From NCBI GenBank assembly GCA_023213395.1, contig CM041465.1, forward strand, positions 143,909,741 through 143,973,740: 64,000 bases of DNA, given 5' to 3'. A program made the position numbers and the translations under genes. This DNA is from Cycas panzhihuaensis. Lineage: Eukaryota > Cycadophyta. Positions within the stretch are counted from its first letter, which is position 1. Each line of letters begins with the position of its first letter. Below the pieces are notes generated by a model that worked only from the letters and a program-made list of their open reading frames with translations, was not told where the DNA came from and searched no databases. Shown piece by piece: positions 24,192-38,550 of this stretch.

Positions 24192-24844
24192 AACCCCTAA
24201 GAATACTTATAAAAGTCACAAAAATCTAGGAATAACAAAAGCCAAAAAGCTAATAACAAAAGCAAAAGAGCCAAAAGATCTAAATGCATTAGAAATCTTT
24301 AAATAAATAGTTATATTTTATCAATGGTTTCATTACAAAATCATAAAATTCAGAGCCCATTCTATTTCTTTTTCCTTAGTAGGTTTTAAAAATAAGGCAA
24401 ATTAAAGTAAAAAAAAAAGTTAGGAGTTACTAGATTTTTTTTAATTTTTTGTCGTATAGGAAATAGTATAAAAAATAGTCAAATAATACAAAAATTTCTT
24501 TGATACTATAAACAATGTTATAATACCATGATAGAGTTTCCTGGTGTCATAATAATTTTCATGGTGCCTCATTAAAATTTATAGTTTAGCATTATAAAAA
24601 AATAGGAATTAAAGTAGAAAAAGACCAAAATACCAGTGAAAATTTATAAAAATAGTGAATAATAAGAGGAGTAAGTTAGCCATTTTCAAGGAACATATGC
24701 CTTTAGTCACTACATGGTTGATCATTATTGTCTTATTAAATAAGTGTTGAAACACAAGCTAACCATATGAAAAATAAACCACATCAACTAGAGCAAATGA
24801 GAAATGGAAAATATTATTTAATTTCTAGGAAGGCCCAAAAATCA
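24192..24844. other. Unassigned AT-rich spacer
   Basis: About 650 bp between the G2a LTR and a gypsy fragment. It contains A- and T-rich runs but no frame, domain or repeat pairing that I can identify. Confidence 0.4.
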
Positions 24845-26720
24845 AGAAATATTAATATTTAGTAAGACTAAGGAAGAACACCTAATATATTTGAGGAAGG
24901 TATTTGAAGTGTTGAGGAAAGAGAAATTATTCACAAACTTAAAGAAATGTAGGTTCATGCATAAGAGTTTGGTATTTTTAGGTTTATTATTTTGCAATAT
25001 GGATTATGAATAGATGAGGACAAGATAAGGGTAATTGTTGATTTGCCTACTTCATGGAGTATAACGAAGGAAGGAGATTTCATAGTTTAGTTATCATTTT
25101 CAAGAAATCCATCCAGAACTTTAGTAGCATTATTTCACCACTAATAGATTACATGAAATGGAAGGAATTTATTTAGACAAAGGTAGCATAATAAAGGTTC
25201 TAATTACTAAAAATTAAGGTAAAAGTGACACATATTTTAGCATTATCAAAATTTGACAAGGTATTTGAGGTTGATTATAAGGTCTTACATGTAGTTGTTA
25301 GAGTTATGTTAAGTCAAGTCGAGAGGAGAATAATATGTTACAATAAGAATTTTAATGAGATGAGGAAGAAGTACTTCATAAATGATATAGAATCTTATAT
25401 TATCATACAGGTATTAGAGGCACTATCGTGTGCCCAAGGAGTTTATCTGATTTAGAGACCATCAAGTCTTAAGGTATGTGAATGTACAAGAGAAGTTAAA
25501 TACTAAATATACAAAATGGGTGTCATATTTATAGGGTTTTATCCTAAATCATAAGTCAAGAAAATTGAATCAAGTTAATGATTCCTTGAGTAGGAGGACA
25601 ATGTTATTAACCATAAAGGTGAGTGAAGTGCTTGGATTTAAGGTGTTAATGGATTTGTGTAATATTAACTTAGATTTTAGAAAGGTTGTTGAACATTATA
25701 GGAATCCATCAGTTGATGGAAATGGGTCCATATATGATGACTATTTTATATAGGATGGATATCTATTCAAGGCAAAGCAATTATATATTTTGGTTAGGTC
25801 CATAAGGGATAATATAATAAGGGAATTATATAGTATACATCTTAGAGGATGCTTTAGCAAGAGCAAGATCCTAGCCTTAGAGTAGAAGAAGTATTATTAG
25901 CTAAATATGAAGCAAGATATGGTAGAGTATCTAATAAGATGTAGGGTTTACCAAGTCGCTAAGGGATATACATAAAATATAGGATCACATATGCTACTAC
26001 TAATGTTAGAAGGATTGTAGGTAGATTTAAGCATGGACTCTTTGTGAAGGTTACCAAACACACAATGAGACAATAATTTTATATATGTTATTATGAATAA
26101 GTTTTCTAAGATGTCTTATTTCATTGCATATAAAAAGACTATTCATGTAATAAGAGTAACATATTTGTTCTTTAAGGAAGTTATTATGTTGCACAAGATA
26201 CCAAAGACCATTACTTCAAATAGGGATGGTAAGTTTTTTAGTCACTTTTTAAGAATATTATAAAAGAAGTTGGGAATAAAACTATAATTTAGTAGTACCT
26301 ATCACCCATAAATAAATGGGAAAACAAAGGTATTGAATAAGAGCTTTGGTAACTTGTTACAGTGTATTACTAGAGAGAAGTCAAATCAGTGGGACTTAAT
26401 ATTAGTACAAACTAAGTTTTTAAATAATTGCTCTATGAATAGGTCAACAAGTAAATCTTTAATCTATATTATATATAGCAAGAATCCTAAAGAAGCATTA
26501 GACTGAGTATAATGACTAATTAAAGATAAGATGAGTGGAAATGTAGAGACATTTACAAAAGGTATGTAGTAGGTGCATGATGAGATAATATAAAACTATA
26601 GGAAAGTAATGAGAAGTATAAGGCAATAGTAGACATGACCAAGAGGTACAAGGTATTTATTACAAGGGACTTTGTAGTTCCTCATCTTGGGGCCAACCAC
26701 CTATTATATCTATGTGAAAG
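24845..26720 (+). pseudogene. Plus-strand gypsy fragment: RT end, RNase H, integrase
   Basis: Begins inside RT just at the catalytic block (EILIFSKTKEEHLIYLRKVFE, from DDILIFS), then KCRFMHKSLVFLGL. RNase H: LSKFDKVFEVDY (25243-), ...MLSQVERR. The linker SLSRRTMLL and a decayed integrase follow (YVIMNKFSKMSYFIAYKKT, TSNRDGKFFSHFL, TYHP-INGKTKVLNKSFGNL). Wording is of the plant chromovirus-like gypsy type. Both ends are cut, with no LTR recognised on either side. Long frames survive at 25225-25455 and 25565-25753. Confidence 0.8.
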
Positions 26721-26847
26721 GGAAGCCACGGTAGTGTGTGTCAAGGGTGGACCTTTCAACTAACCTCTCAAAAGAGGTTTTTTTACTTATGTACTTGAAT
26801 GAAGATGAGAAAATCAAACTAGCTTACAAATTAACCTACTTTACACA

Positions 26848-27101
26848 TGTTACGAACCTTCTTAAGGTTAATTAAGTAAATATTTATGAAGGGATGCTTC
26901 TTGAATAGTTACAACTTTTAAGGTTAAAGGGGGCCTACTATGTACTTATAAATATAACTTCATTGTATTATTAGACATCACATTTTTTTTCAATCAATTT
27001 ATATGGTCATTTGACTATTTAATCAATTCTATTGCTTTGTCTGCACTTGCTCTCTGGAATCTATCTGATTCATACTTCAGTTACGAAAAAGGTCCATAAT
27101 A
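26848..27101 (+). repeat. BRCT element left LTR
   Basis: Starts TGTTACGAACCTTCTTAAGG and ends GGTCCATAATA. It aligns end to end with 38929-39183, including shared ATTAGACATCACAT and CAATCAATTTATATGGTCAT. Terminal inverted bases are TGTTAC...GTAACA in the better-kept copy. Confidence 0.93.
26947..26956 (+). promoter_or_regulatory. TATA-box candidate in LTR
   Basis: TATAAATATA lies 100 bp into the left LTR, and TATAAATATGG at the matching place in the right LTR (39028-39038). Conservation in both copies and position suit an RNA polymerase II promoter in U3. Confidence 0.5.
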
Positions 27102-27102
27102 A

Positions 27103-27115
27103 TTGGTATCAGAGC
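27103..27115 (+). other. BRCT element primer binding site
   Basis: TTGGTATCAGAGC, one base after the LTR, an unmutated tRNA-Met-type primer site. Confidence 0.9.
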
Positions 27116-27554
27116 AAAAAATTCCTGCCTATAGAAAGATATTTATTACAATACAATATATTCATATTAACATCAATTCAGTAATCAACTTAACAATATA
27201 TCCTTTGAGTATTCTCTATTTATCAAAAATTTACTTCCTGCTTTTGAGAGTGACTGACCAAGAAATAAACTATACAATATATTCTATATTAAGCGATATA
27301 AATCAAGTTGGGCATAATCCAAGAAATTAATCGTACAATACACATATAAAGTAACAAAAATTAAAGCAATATATATCAAATTGGGCGTAATCAAATTCAT
27401 TGTTGTAAGAAATCAACCATGCATATTAATACACCTTATAATTCATATAATATAAAATAGACAGTTAATGTTGTGAATAAATTCATGCATATTTAATTGG
27501 TAACATTATCGCATACAGATTTGCATAATGGTTATATTCATGACTAGCACGTAG
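27116..27554 (+). other. BRCT element leader, unassigned
   Basis: About 440 bp of AT-rich sequence after the primer site with no recognised protein. A 75-codon frame (27103-27330) starts inside the primer site and shows no family resemblance. Confidence 0.5.
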
Positions 27555-29898
<2,344 letters not shown>

Positions 29899-30364
29899 TC
29901 TTAATCAATCTATTGATTAAGTAGCTGCTAAAAATTGTTGGATCATAATCACCATTAAGATATATCAATATTAAGTAGCAGTTAAAAATCATAACCACGG
30001 CCACTAGAGTTCATATATTAATAGTAGTAGCTATCGATGTCATAGCTTTCATTAAGTTAACAAGTTTTTATATATATGCAAAAGCACCCTAATTATTACA
30101 CGTACATATACATATACATATTTAGATTTAAATCAAATATCCCAGATCTTTATTCATAACATCCTTTGTAGCAGTTGTGCTCAGAGTCCCTTAACTATAT
30201 TGTATTTACTCAAAAAGCCATTTAAATATTATATATATTTTATATGAGAAAAATCAATTTATAACATTGATGCTCATACATCACTAGCAAGACAATATAC
30301 TTTAGCATATTTATATTGGTATATATACCACCATTGCCCTCCTTCTTGTGTTATATATTAAATA
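29899..30364. other. BRCT element interior, unassigned
   Basis: About 465 bp of AT-rich sequence between the microsatellite and the LINE poly-A end. No domain recognised. Confidence 0.5.
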
Positions 30365-30516
30365 TTTTTTTTTGGTAAGATAAAAGAATTTATAGTGGGT
30401 TTGAACAGGGTCCCACAACCTATTACATCGGGGAGCCTAAAGCTACCATGAGATATTTGACCGTGACAACCCCACGGTCTAGGCCAAAAAGCTATCTGCC
30501 GGGACAAGCCCCACGG
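30365..30516 (-). other. LINE 3' UTR and poly-A
   Basis: After the RNase H stop, the 3' UTR includes GCTAGCCGTGGGGCTTGTC, GGTTGTGGGACCCTGTTCAA and TTTTATCTTACC, followed by nine A (minus strand). A similar 3' UTR occurs in the truncated LINE at 54461-55022. Confidence 0.85.
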
Positions 30517-33500
30517 CTAGCTGTTGCAAATCATATCCTTCTCTATCATAACCCTTAGTTCCCTAGGGAAATCACTCTTCCACACTTGACCTTCCCGATG
30601 ACTAGCCCCCCAATTTGCCAAGAAATCAGCTGGTTTATTTCCTTCTCTGTAAGTATGCCTTATGCGGACTTCAGCCAGTCCCTTCATGAGCTCTTTGGCA
30701 TCATTGAAAAGGGACTGGAATCTCCAGTCTGGGAGGGCCTCACCTTTTAATGTCTTTATCACCACCTCTGAATCCCCCTCTAATACCAGACACTGAAGGT
30801 TTTCTTCAACAGCTAGATCGAGCGCCTTGAACATAGCATGCATTTCTGCATAGTGGTTTGTCTGACATTCATAGTAGTCCGCGAATGCCCAGATGGGGGA
30901 GCCAGTGTTATCCCTACAGATGCCACCACCCCCAGCTTCCCCAGGATTCCCTTTTGCAGCCCCGTCAAAATTAACTTTGCTCCACGTCTCCTCAGGAGGT
31001 TGCCAACTACAATACCTGGGCCTTGCAGCTTCAAAAACAGGAGCTATACCCTATTTTTTAAGTATCCTGCTCTCCTGTACGGAAATACGTTTTTCCTTCA
31101 CATTTCTAACGTTTTCCTTAATATCCGAGGATATTCTGTTAAAGATGGCAATCTGATTCATCTGGTGGTCCTGGAAAATACGTCGATTCCTCTCTTTCCA
31201 TATGTTCCAAGCCACAATTGGGAGCGCAACGTTCCAGATGCAGCTCAGGGTTCTGCTTTTGAAGGGGCTAAGCCAGGGAAGCCATAAGTCAAAAGTCTCT
31301 TTTGAAAAAGTCCAGCATACCTCTAGTTCCCCAAGAACCATTCTCCAAACCTCCCTAGTGTAGGCACACCCAATGAGAATGTGGTCCCTGGATTCTTCCT
31401 CGGAGCAACATAAAATGCATCTGTTTGCCAGCTCAATACCTCTCTTCTTAAGATTATCTAAAGTGAGAATTTTGTTCTTGAGGCAGGTCCACCAAAAAAT
31501 TGCAATCTTGGGAATGATAGGGAGCTTCCAAACCCCTTCAAGGGTTGGATTTCCCTGATCACCTCTGGTTAAACAGAGGAAATGGTAACCTTGTTTTACG
31601 GTGTAGTCCCCAGACGGGCCAAAAGGCCACACAACCGTATCCGGCGAGGTCATTCTGGGAATATAGTTCTTCCGGAGGATCTTTTTTAAACTGTTAAGAC
31701 CCTCTTGCAGTCTTTCACCCTGGATTTCCTCTAGAGGCTTCCATCGCCTGTTTTTACCACTCCCGGTCCAATAATCCTTAACCTGGATGCCATAATGTCT
31801 GACACAAGGCCCCATAATAGGTACCAGGTTGGGATAGTTCTTAAGAGCATTATCACAGCACCAAGCATCATCCCAGAACCTTATGGAGGCACCATCTCCG
31901 AGTCTCCATCTCAGCCCTTCTCTTATAACTCGCCATGCTTTTAGGATGCTTCTCCAGACAGTGGATCCGATCTGCGAGGCATCATTCTCCATAAGGGAGC
32001 CCCCTTGAATATATTTTCTGGCAAGGATCTTCTCCCAAGGTCTCTTACCCCCTTTCAATAGCCGCCACCCCAACTTAGCCCCTAGAGCAGCGTTAAAGGG
32101 GGAAATCCTTCTCAGATTGAGGCCTCCAGCCCATTTCGGGGTGCAGACTTTATTCCAACTCACCAAGTGAATTCTGTCTTTGCTCTCTGTTCCAGACCAA
32201 AGGAATCTTTTCTGGATAGATTCGATAATGTTTGAAATGCCCGTTGGGACTCTGAATATAGACATCCAAAACACTGGAATACTCTGCAGCGTCGATGCGA
32301 CTAGTTGGAGCTTTCCAGCTAGGCTAAGAAGAGCGCCTTTCCATCCCGCCAGCTTCTTTTGCATCCTATCGATTAAGGGATTCCACATGTCCTTGGTCAT
32401 CCTCCCGACGAAGAGCGGTAGCCCAAGGTACATTGAGGGGAGCTTTTTGATACTCATCCCTAGAATTCTACTTATCCTGCCTTGGACTTGGCCCGAGGTA
32501 TTTAAGAAGAAGACATTACTCTTGTTCAAATTTATCTTTTGGTTTGTGGCTTCCTCGAAGTGGCCCAAAATCTCTTTGAATTTGGAGGCTTCGCCTACAG
32601 CAGCCCTCCCTAAGAATATGTTGTCGTCCACGAATTGATGATGGGCCACAGTATCCACCCTAGAAGTCGGCTTTATGCCTTTTATAGTTCCCTCCCTTCT
32701 GGCTGACTCCAATGTCCTGCCCAGGAGCTCGGCCATCGTGATAAACAGAAAAGGAGAGAGAGGGTCACCTTGCCTCAACCCCCTGTATCCCAGAAAAAAC
32801 TTGGAGGAAGAGCCATTTATGATGACAGAGAATTGCGGGTTTCCTATGCATAGTTTTATCCAGGATTGCCAAGTTTCCCCAAAACCAAATGCCCCAAGGC
32901 ATTCCAACAAGCAATCCCAGGAGACCCTATCAAAAGCCTTTGATAGGTCGATCTTGACAAGCATCACCGGATCCTTCCTCTCTGCCGCTGAGTGAAGAGT
33001 TTCATGGACAACAATGTAGCCATCGAAAATTTGCCTGCCCCGAAGGAAGCCATCTTGATTCTGGGAGATAATGTTTGGCATAAATTTCTTCATTCTATTC
33101 CCCAGGACCTTGGTTATGATTTTGTATTTGACATTGCAGAGGCTTATAGGGCGGAAGTCCTCCATCCTGTTAGCCCCTTCTCTTTTTGGGATAAGGACAA
33201 GAAATGTGGTCTGCCATTCCTGCAGAAATCTTTCTGTCCACTTCAAACTCCTTTATTGCTTCCATGAGGTCCCCCTTAATAATATCCCAGAATTCTTGAA
33301 AGAAACCAGGGGGGAAGCCATCAGGGCCAGGCGTTTTATCTTTCTTCATCCCGAAGAGGGCCGTCTTGACCTCCTCCTGAGTGAATGGAACTGTAAGTTG
33401 GGCATTCTGATCTTCATTCACCAAGCAGGGGATATTGTTCAGGAAATCTTTCCTCCTATCTTCGTTCCCGCCTAGCGGTTCCGTGAATAGGTTCTTGAAG

Positions 33501-34732
33501 TAATCGCATGCCATCTCCTTCATATCCTCTTCCGAGTTTACAACAGAACCGTCTTCCTTATGAAGAGACATGATTCTGTTGCTCGCCCTGTGTTTTACAG
33601 TGGTCATGTGAAAAAATCTGGTATTCCTATCACCTTCGGCCAACCAGAGGGCCCTAGATTTCTGCCTCCAATGGATCTCTTCTCTTTTAAGGATTTCCTC
33701 CAAAACCTCTATGAGCTCCTTCTCTACCTTGTCAAGCTCCTCTGATCTGCCCTCCCGCTCAATTCGATCCTCAATGCCTTTCAACTCCTGGATAGCTTTA
33801 TCCTTTTGCTCATTTAGGCTAAGAAAAACTTCCTTGTTCCAAGCCTTTACTTGCTTTTTGACCCAGTCCAGCTTCTTAGAAAATCTATACATGGCGTGAC
33901 CCTTGATATCAGTGCCCCACCATTCCTCGATCTTCCCCCGCAGGTCAGGATGGCATAACCACATTAATTCGAATCTGAAAGGAGGCCCCATGAATTTCCC
34001 CGGATCTGAAAAATTCATTAGGAGGGGCGAGTGATCAGAGCTGATCCTTGGCAGAGCTTCTAGGGCAAAGTCAGGGAAGCATCGCATCCAATCATAGTTA
34101 ACCAACACCCTGTCCAACTTAATTTGAATAAGACCGTCTCCCAACCTCTTATTTGACCAGGTGAAGGACGCCCCCCTGAGAAAGACGTCTTCCAGCCCCC
34201 CCTACTGTAAAAAGTCACCAAACTCCGCCATACTCGAAGTCCAACCCTCCGCGCCTCCCCTCTTGTCGCCAGGGGAAAGAGCCAAGTTGAAGTCCCCTGC
34301 CAGCAGCCACGGGAGTCTGCAGTCCTTGTGGACCTTGATCAGTTTCTCCCAAAGCCTCTTCCTGGCTGTTTGAAGAGTTGGGGCATAAACATTAGTGGCG
34401 ATCCACGAGATGTTATTACTCTTGTTCGTTAACCGAACCGAGATGAAGAACTCCTCCACCAAAAAAATTTCACCCGACCAGATAGAAGGGTTCCAGAGCA
34501 CCATTAGGCCCCCCACCCCTTGGCTATAGTCTCTCTCAACGCCTTCCGCTTGCTTCCATATTTTACTTCTAATCTTTGGGCCATTCTCCTTGCATAACTT
34601 AGTTTCTTGCAGGAATACTAGATCCAATTGGTGTCTGATTCTCATGTCCCTCATGATTCTTTGCTTCGAGGGGGCATTCAGTCTCCTGATATTCCATGTC
34701 ACGAATTTCATCATTTCTTTCTGAGTTTCCAA
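30517..34732 (-). pseudogene. LINE ORF2: endonuclease, reverse transcriptase, RNase H
   Basis: About 1,405 codons from ATG 34732. APE domain (34732-33900): FVTWNIRRLNAP, FLQETKLC, LLAGDFNLALSPGDKRGG, SSDHSPLLMNF. RT: DKTPGPDGFPPGFFQEFW, FRPISLCNVKYKIITKVL, KIDLSKAFDRVSWDCLLE, GLRQGDPLSPFLFI, catalytic FVDDNIFLG (canonical F-A-D-D, A-to-V), YLGLPLFVG, WAGGLNLRR. Then a zf-RVT region C-LCCSEEESRDHILIGC and an RNase H domain with VNFDGAAKGNPGEAGGGG, LEGDSEVVIKTL and HTYREGNKPADFLANWG. Only three lesions: TAG near 34202, a frameshift near 33240, and a stop at 31051 before RNase H. This RNase H addition is known in plant L1 elements. It would cut target DNA and copy its own RNA. Confidence 0.93.
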
Positions 34733-36077
34733 ACCTCTGCAGTATCCCCTTTTGGGGGGTCTCTGCCTGCTGTACTAGATCGGAGAGTAGGTCCTTCGAG
34801 GAAAGCTTCCTTAAGGGTTTTCTGGGTGCCTAGGTCTACCTGGGCAGCTGAGTCTTTTTCTCTTTGAAGCCTAGAAGGAGGTCTACCAACCCTCTTTTCG
34901 GTCCCCACATCAAGCAGCTTCTTCTGAACCGGAAGCGATAGTGAATCGGGGGCCTCCCTCCCTAGTTCTACAGGCACCTCCAAGCTGTCAAGTCCCTGAT
35001 TCCCTTTCACCTCCAAGGGCAAAACTTCCGCCAACTCAGATAATTTATCCTCCTCAACCTTCTGCCTTGGTGGTTCAAATTGGCCGGTGTGGACCGGAGA
35101 ACCTTCCCCGGAGAGGGAAGGACCCCCCACTCCCTCCGCGCCCACCGAAACCATCTGAGGCACAGGGACCTGGGTAACTTGTTCATCTTCCTCCAACAGC
35201 GTGTCCTCCTCATCTGGGTCAAAACCCAAGTTCAGGGAGGAGGCTACCACGGTTTCCAAAGGTGCTGGGCGCTCAACATCATCCCCAGTCCCTTTTGGGG
35301 TTGACTCAAGTGGGTCTTCCTCTTTGTCCTCCTTTGAGGGTTGCACTCCCGGGCACTTTTGGGGCAGATGCCCCAAAACTCTGCATGTTGAACATCTAAA
35401 GTGGTCCAATTAAGAGACCAACTACAGGCCCAACTCTCGTCTGGCAGATCCATCCAAATATCATCCAGAAGCGGCTTGTCTAATCTTGTCAGGGCACAAA
35501 TTCTGGCGTTGATGAGCCTACTCCTGTTCTTCGTCGCGGAGTCGACTGCAAGTAAGGGGCCCACCAATTTCGCTATGCCTCTAAAGATCTCAGGGTTCCA
35601 ATGGTGAAGGGGGAGTCCTGGAAGTTGGATCCAAATGGGAGCTTGTCAGATTTTAGGGCTCGAGGGATCAAAACCCCTATGCCATTTCTCAAGAGGGAGG
35701 GCCTTCCGTCCAAACATCCAAGGGGCCCTAAGCAAAATGCTAGACATGTCTTCAAAAGAGGCAAATTTAAAAAGAACACAGCCCTTGGGCATGGCTATTG
35801 CCTCCACAATGTTCCTAGTTTTCCATTTAGTCTTAGTCCATGTCCTTATGGCTTCCAACCCTGGTCTGGGGCCTGAGAATCTGCCCACCAGGCAATTCTC
35901 CCATAATTTTTCGCTTTTCAACCAGTATAGGGGATCTTGATCGGCTTTGTTGTCCTTGAACACAGGTGTAAGGTCAAAGGTTTCCTCATCGTTTGATTTC
36001 AAAACATCCCAGTAAGTTTTCCCCACAAACGAGTTTGGGGTCTGGTTCTGATATTGAGGAATATGATCTATTTCCAT
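34711..36077 (-). pseudogene. LINE ORF1 (RNA-binding, zinc knuckle)
   Basis: Start at ATG 36077 (MEIDHIPQYQNQTPNSF). The N-terminal plant LINE gag-like domain reads VGKTYWDVLK, GRFSGPRPGLEAIRTWTKTK, CVLFKFASFEDMSSILLRAP and FGRKALPLEKW. After a TGA near 35646 it continues in the same frame (PIWIQLPGLPLHHWNPEIF). A frameshift near 35410 leads to the CCHC knuckle CSTCRVLGHLPQKC and an acidic, Pro-rich tail ending at 34711. The tail overlaps the ORF2 start by about 20 bases, hinting at coupled translation in the active ancestor. Confidence 0.88.
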
Positions 36078-36655
36078 TTATTAAAAAATCAGAGACAAGA
36101 CAGGGAGCTCCATGCAAAGGTAAAAGCGTACCATTTCAGCTTCAAAACTGCACACAGAGGAATCTGCAACCAGAGCGCATGCAGTAAGCCCAAGCTCCCC
36201 TCTGAGGATCAAAACTCCACGGGTGAGACTGCTGTAATAGCTGAACGCGTAAAGAGTAGGGCCGCGCCCTTCTTCTGGCTGCCTCCCCTCCGTTTGCCCT
36301 ACAAAATCCCCCCAGCGCTCCACGTACTGGAAACCTGACTAGTGAGAATGAGGTCCAAGCGACCTCAGGCTATCAACGGGTCTGCCACGCTTTACTAAAA
36401 CGCATTCGGCGTTAGCATCTGAGAGGGACTCTGAACCCTGCGTGTACACCCTTGCTGGATGCCAGTCTAGCGTCTCCAAGTTTGGAAGAAAAGGGACCTT
36501 GCTCACTGCAAGCATCCACCTATCAACTCTGACCAGACGCCTCAGGGGACGCCATGGCATCCACGACCCGGAGGCAACTTCTCCCGTCTTCAGGCTCTTC
36601 AAACCCTAGAACAAATCGCCCCGATCAACCTGCTCCAGTCGCTTCCAGGTTTATC
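36078..36655 (-). promoter_or_regulatory. LINE 5' UTR
   Basis: GC-rich sequence (in contrast to everything around it) upstream of ORF1, containing on the minus strand CTAGGGTTTG near 36600, a word frequent in plant 5' leaders. The internal LINE promoter would lie here. A plus-strand frame at 36554-36775 that crosses into the flank is a shadow. Confidence 0.6.
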
Positions 36656-37038
36656 TCTGATCTTGAAGCAATTCAAAGTAGTCAGTTGACATCTTATGTT
36701 GATAGAAAAGGAGCTTACTATTTTTCATATTATTCTAAGAAGAGATGGCTTATTGATTCATCCAATGTTCTTTAAACTTATGTTACGAAAGCCAAATTAT
36801 TATAAGGTCTAAAGTATAATACAAATTAGAATATCATCTAATTAAAAAGGGAAGTCTATTTTCCATTCCACATAAGACTACAATGATTAATTCCAAGTTG
36901 TTCTCATATTATTGTCTTCTCGTCTCCTATAACTACAAGACTAATCACTAGCCTATTTAGTTCTATAACATTTTCTACATATACCATCCCTATCATCTTG
37001 TATAATGTTAATAAGATACTAAAAAGTAAGGCAAAGAA
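36656..37038 (+). other. BRCT element interior upstream of the gene copy
   Basis: AT-rich sequence between the LINE and the BRCT frame. No motif recognised. An in-frame TAA at 37027 separates it from the BRCT reading. Confidence 0.45.
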
Positions 37039-38550
37039 ATGGGAGTATTATTTCAAGGAATAAAATTTATGCTAGTAGGATTTAATTGTACAACACAAGA
37101 TGAATATGCAATAGAGCTGGAGTACAATGGAGCATATAATGTGGAACAATATGATGCAAGTTGTACTTATGTCATTATTTATCAATTATCATATTATAAT
37201 CCTATTTGTGTTATGGCTAGGAAGAATGGTAAGGTGTTTATTACACACTTATGGATTGTAGATAGTTTGGCCACTAGAATACTTGCAGATACTGATAAGA
37301 TATTATATAAACCTATAAGAAATATGATGGGTATTCCAGTTAGTGCATCCTTATGTATTTGGTTAGTCAAGTATCAAGGTCAAGATCATTTTGATATTAT
37401 GAATATGGTTGAAATAATAAGAGCATGATTTATAAAACCATTAATTGCAAGTGAAGTAACACATCTCATTTATTACAAACATGAAGGCAATAAGTACAAG
37501 GTCACTAAACAAATGAGAATAAAATTAGTCAATCATCATTTACTTGAAGACTATTTAAAGGCTTGGGCATTACTTCCTGAATAAAATTACTTAAATAGTG
37601 GATGGGAAGTGGAACTATTGGAAGAAAAGGTTGAGCTACCTCTATTAACAACACACAATCAAGATACATATAGTTATTTGACTAGTTTATATGGACCTCT
37701 TTAGGTGCCAAATTCTAAATTATTTTCATATTCTACATCAGACAAATTAGTTTTTACAAATAAGCAATTGCGAAAGATAAAAGTTTCACCCAAAGAACAT
37801 GTACAAGCAAGGATTTATAGAAAATTAGAAAGAAATGAAAAGTTTTCAAATTCAGAAAGTAGAGATAAACATAAAGAATCTTCTCTAATATTAGTAAACC
37901 TTAATGATGCTTACTTATTAGCATTAAACAAGAAATTAAGTGAACAAGTAAAAAGATTACAGGAGTTACATCCAGAGAATTCATCTCATCATGAAAGACA
38001 TATGGATAAATCTGTCAACAATGCAAATGAGGGTGATACATCTATATTAAAAGCCATGGAAATATAAGATTATGCAATACTACAAGAAAAAGAGCCTATA
38101 AATCAAATCATAATCTCAACACATGATTTGAGCATACAAGAAGAAGAAAATAATATACTACAAGAAAATAAGAACAACTCATTAATAGTCGACAAGGACA
38201 AAATATTAGTGTCATTCCTGAAAGAAAATATAACAATTTATAAAAATATCAAGTATATACCAAAATTGTCACTAATACTAGTGGTGATATCTATATTTCT
38301 TAATCAATTGAAGAAGGAACAACTAGTACCAATAACATCTCTTGTTCAATCTAAATAAAAGTCATTGATACTGACAATAACTAGCTTACCGTTTAATCAG
38401 ACAAATAATATGAGTCAAACAATTACATCATATATACATAAGGATTTCCCAGTACCAGCAATAACCATTTCACCTCTTAATAAATTTGAGAAGTTCTCAA
38501 GCATTCATATAAAATTGTATATTCTAAGACAATACTATATATGTCAATAG
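37039..38550 (+). pseudogene. Captured tandem-BRCT protein gene copy, no visible introns
   Basis: One frame runs 504 codons with no frameshift, broken only by stops at 37426 (TGA), 37582 (TAA), 37702 (TAG), 38065 and 38356 (TAA). First BRCT (residues ~4-95): LFQGIKFMLVGFN, YDASCTYVIIYQL, YYNPICVMARKNGKVFITHL, WIVDS with the signature Trp, and LYKPIRNMMGIP. Second BRCT (~105-180): LVKYQGQDHFDIMNMVEII, FIKPLIASEVTHLIYY, EGNKYKVTKQMR, IKLVNHHLLEDYLKAWALL. A low-complexity, Lys/Glu-rich middle follows. This matches plant BRCT proteins with an N-terminal BRCT pair (At4g02110 type is the nearest I can name). BRCT pairs bind phosphoproteins in DNA-damage signalling. Lack of visible introns and position between LTRs, in sense, suggest capture through RNA. 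Now dead. Confidence 0.88.

Larger units (their letters stand above)
30365..36655 (-). mobile_element. L1-type LINE with RNase H domain, nearly complete
   Basis: Minus-strand non-LTR retrotransposon: 5' UTR (to about 36655), ORF1 with CCHC knuckle, ORF2 with APE endonuclease, RT and zinc-knuckle region, then RNase H, a short 3' UTR and poly-A (T9 at 30365-30373 on the plus strand). It is GC-richer and far less damaged than its surroundings, so it arrived late. The 5' limit is where GC-rich sequence gives way to AT-rich near 36655. I could not find a convincing target duplication. It is nested in the BRCT element. Confidence 0.93.

Noticed and set aside
30340-36700. Target duplication for the complete LINE
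   Set aside because: Sequence beside the poly-A (TTATATATTAAATA) has no convincing partner near 36655, so I do not claim one.
30838-36775. Plus-strand frames of 60-150 codons across the LINE
   Set aside because: Antisense shadows of LINE ORF1/ORF2, whose minus-strand frames carry all the domain motifs.
36554-36775. Plus-strand 73-codon frame starting MASTTRRQLL
   Set aside because: It starts in the antisense of the GC-rich LINE 5' UTR and runs into AT-rich flank; composition switches mid-frame.
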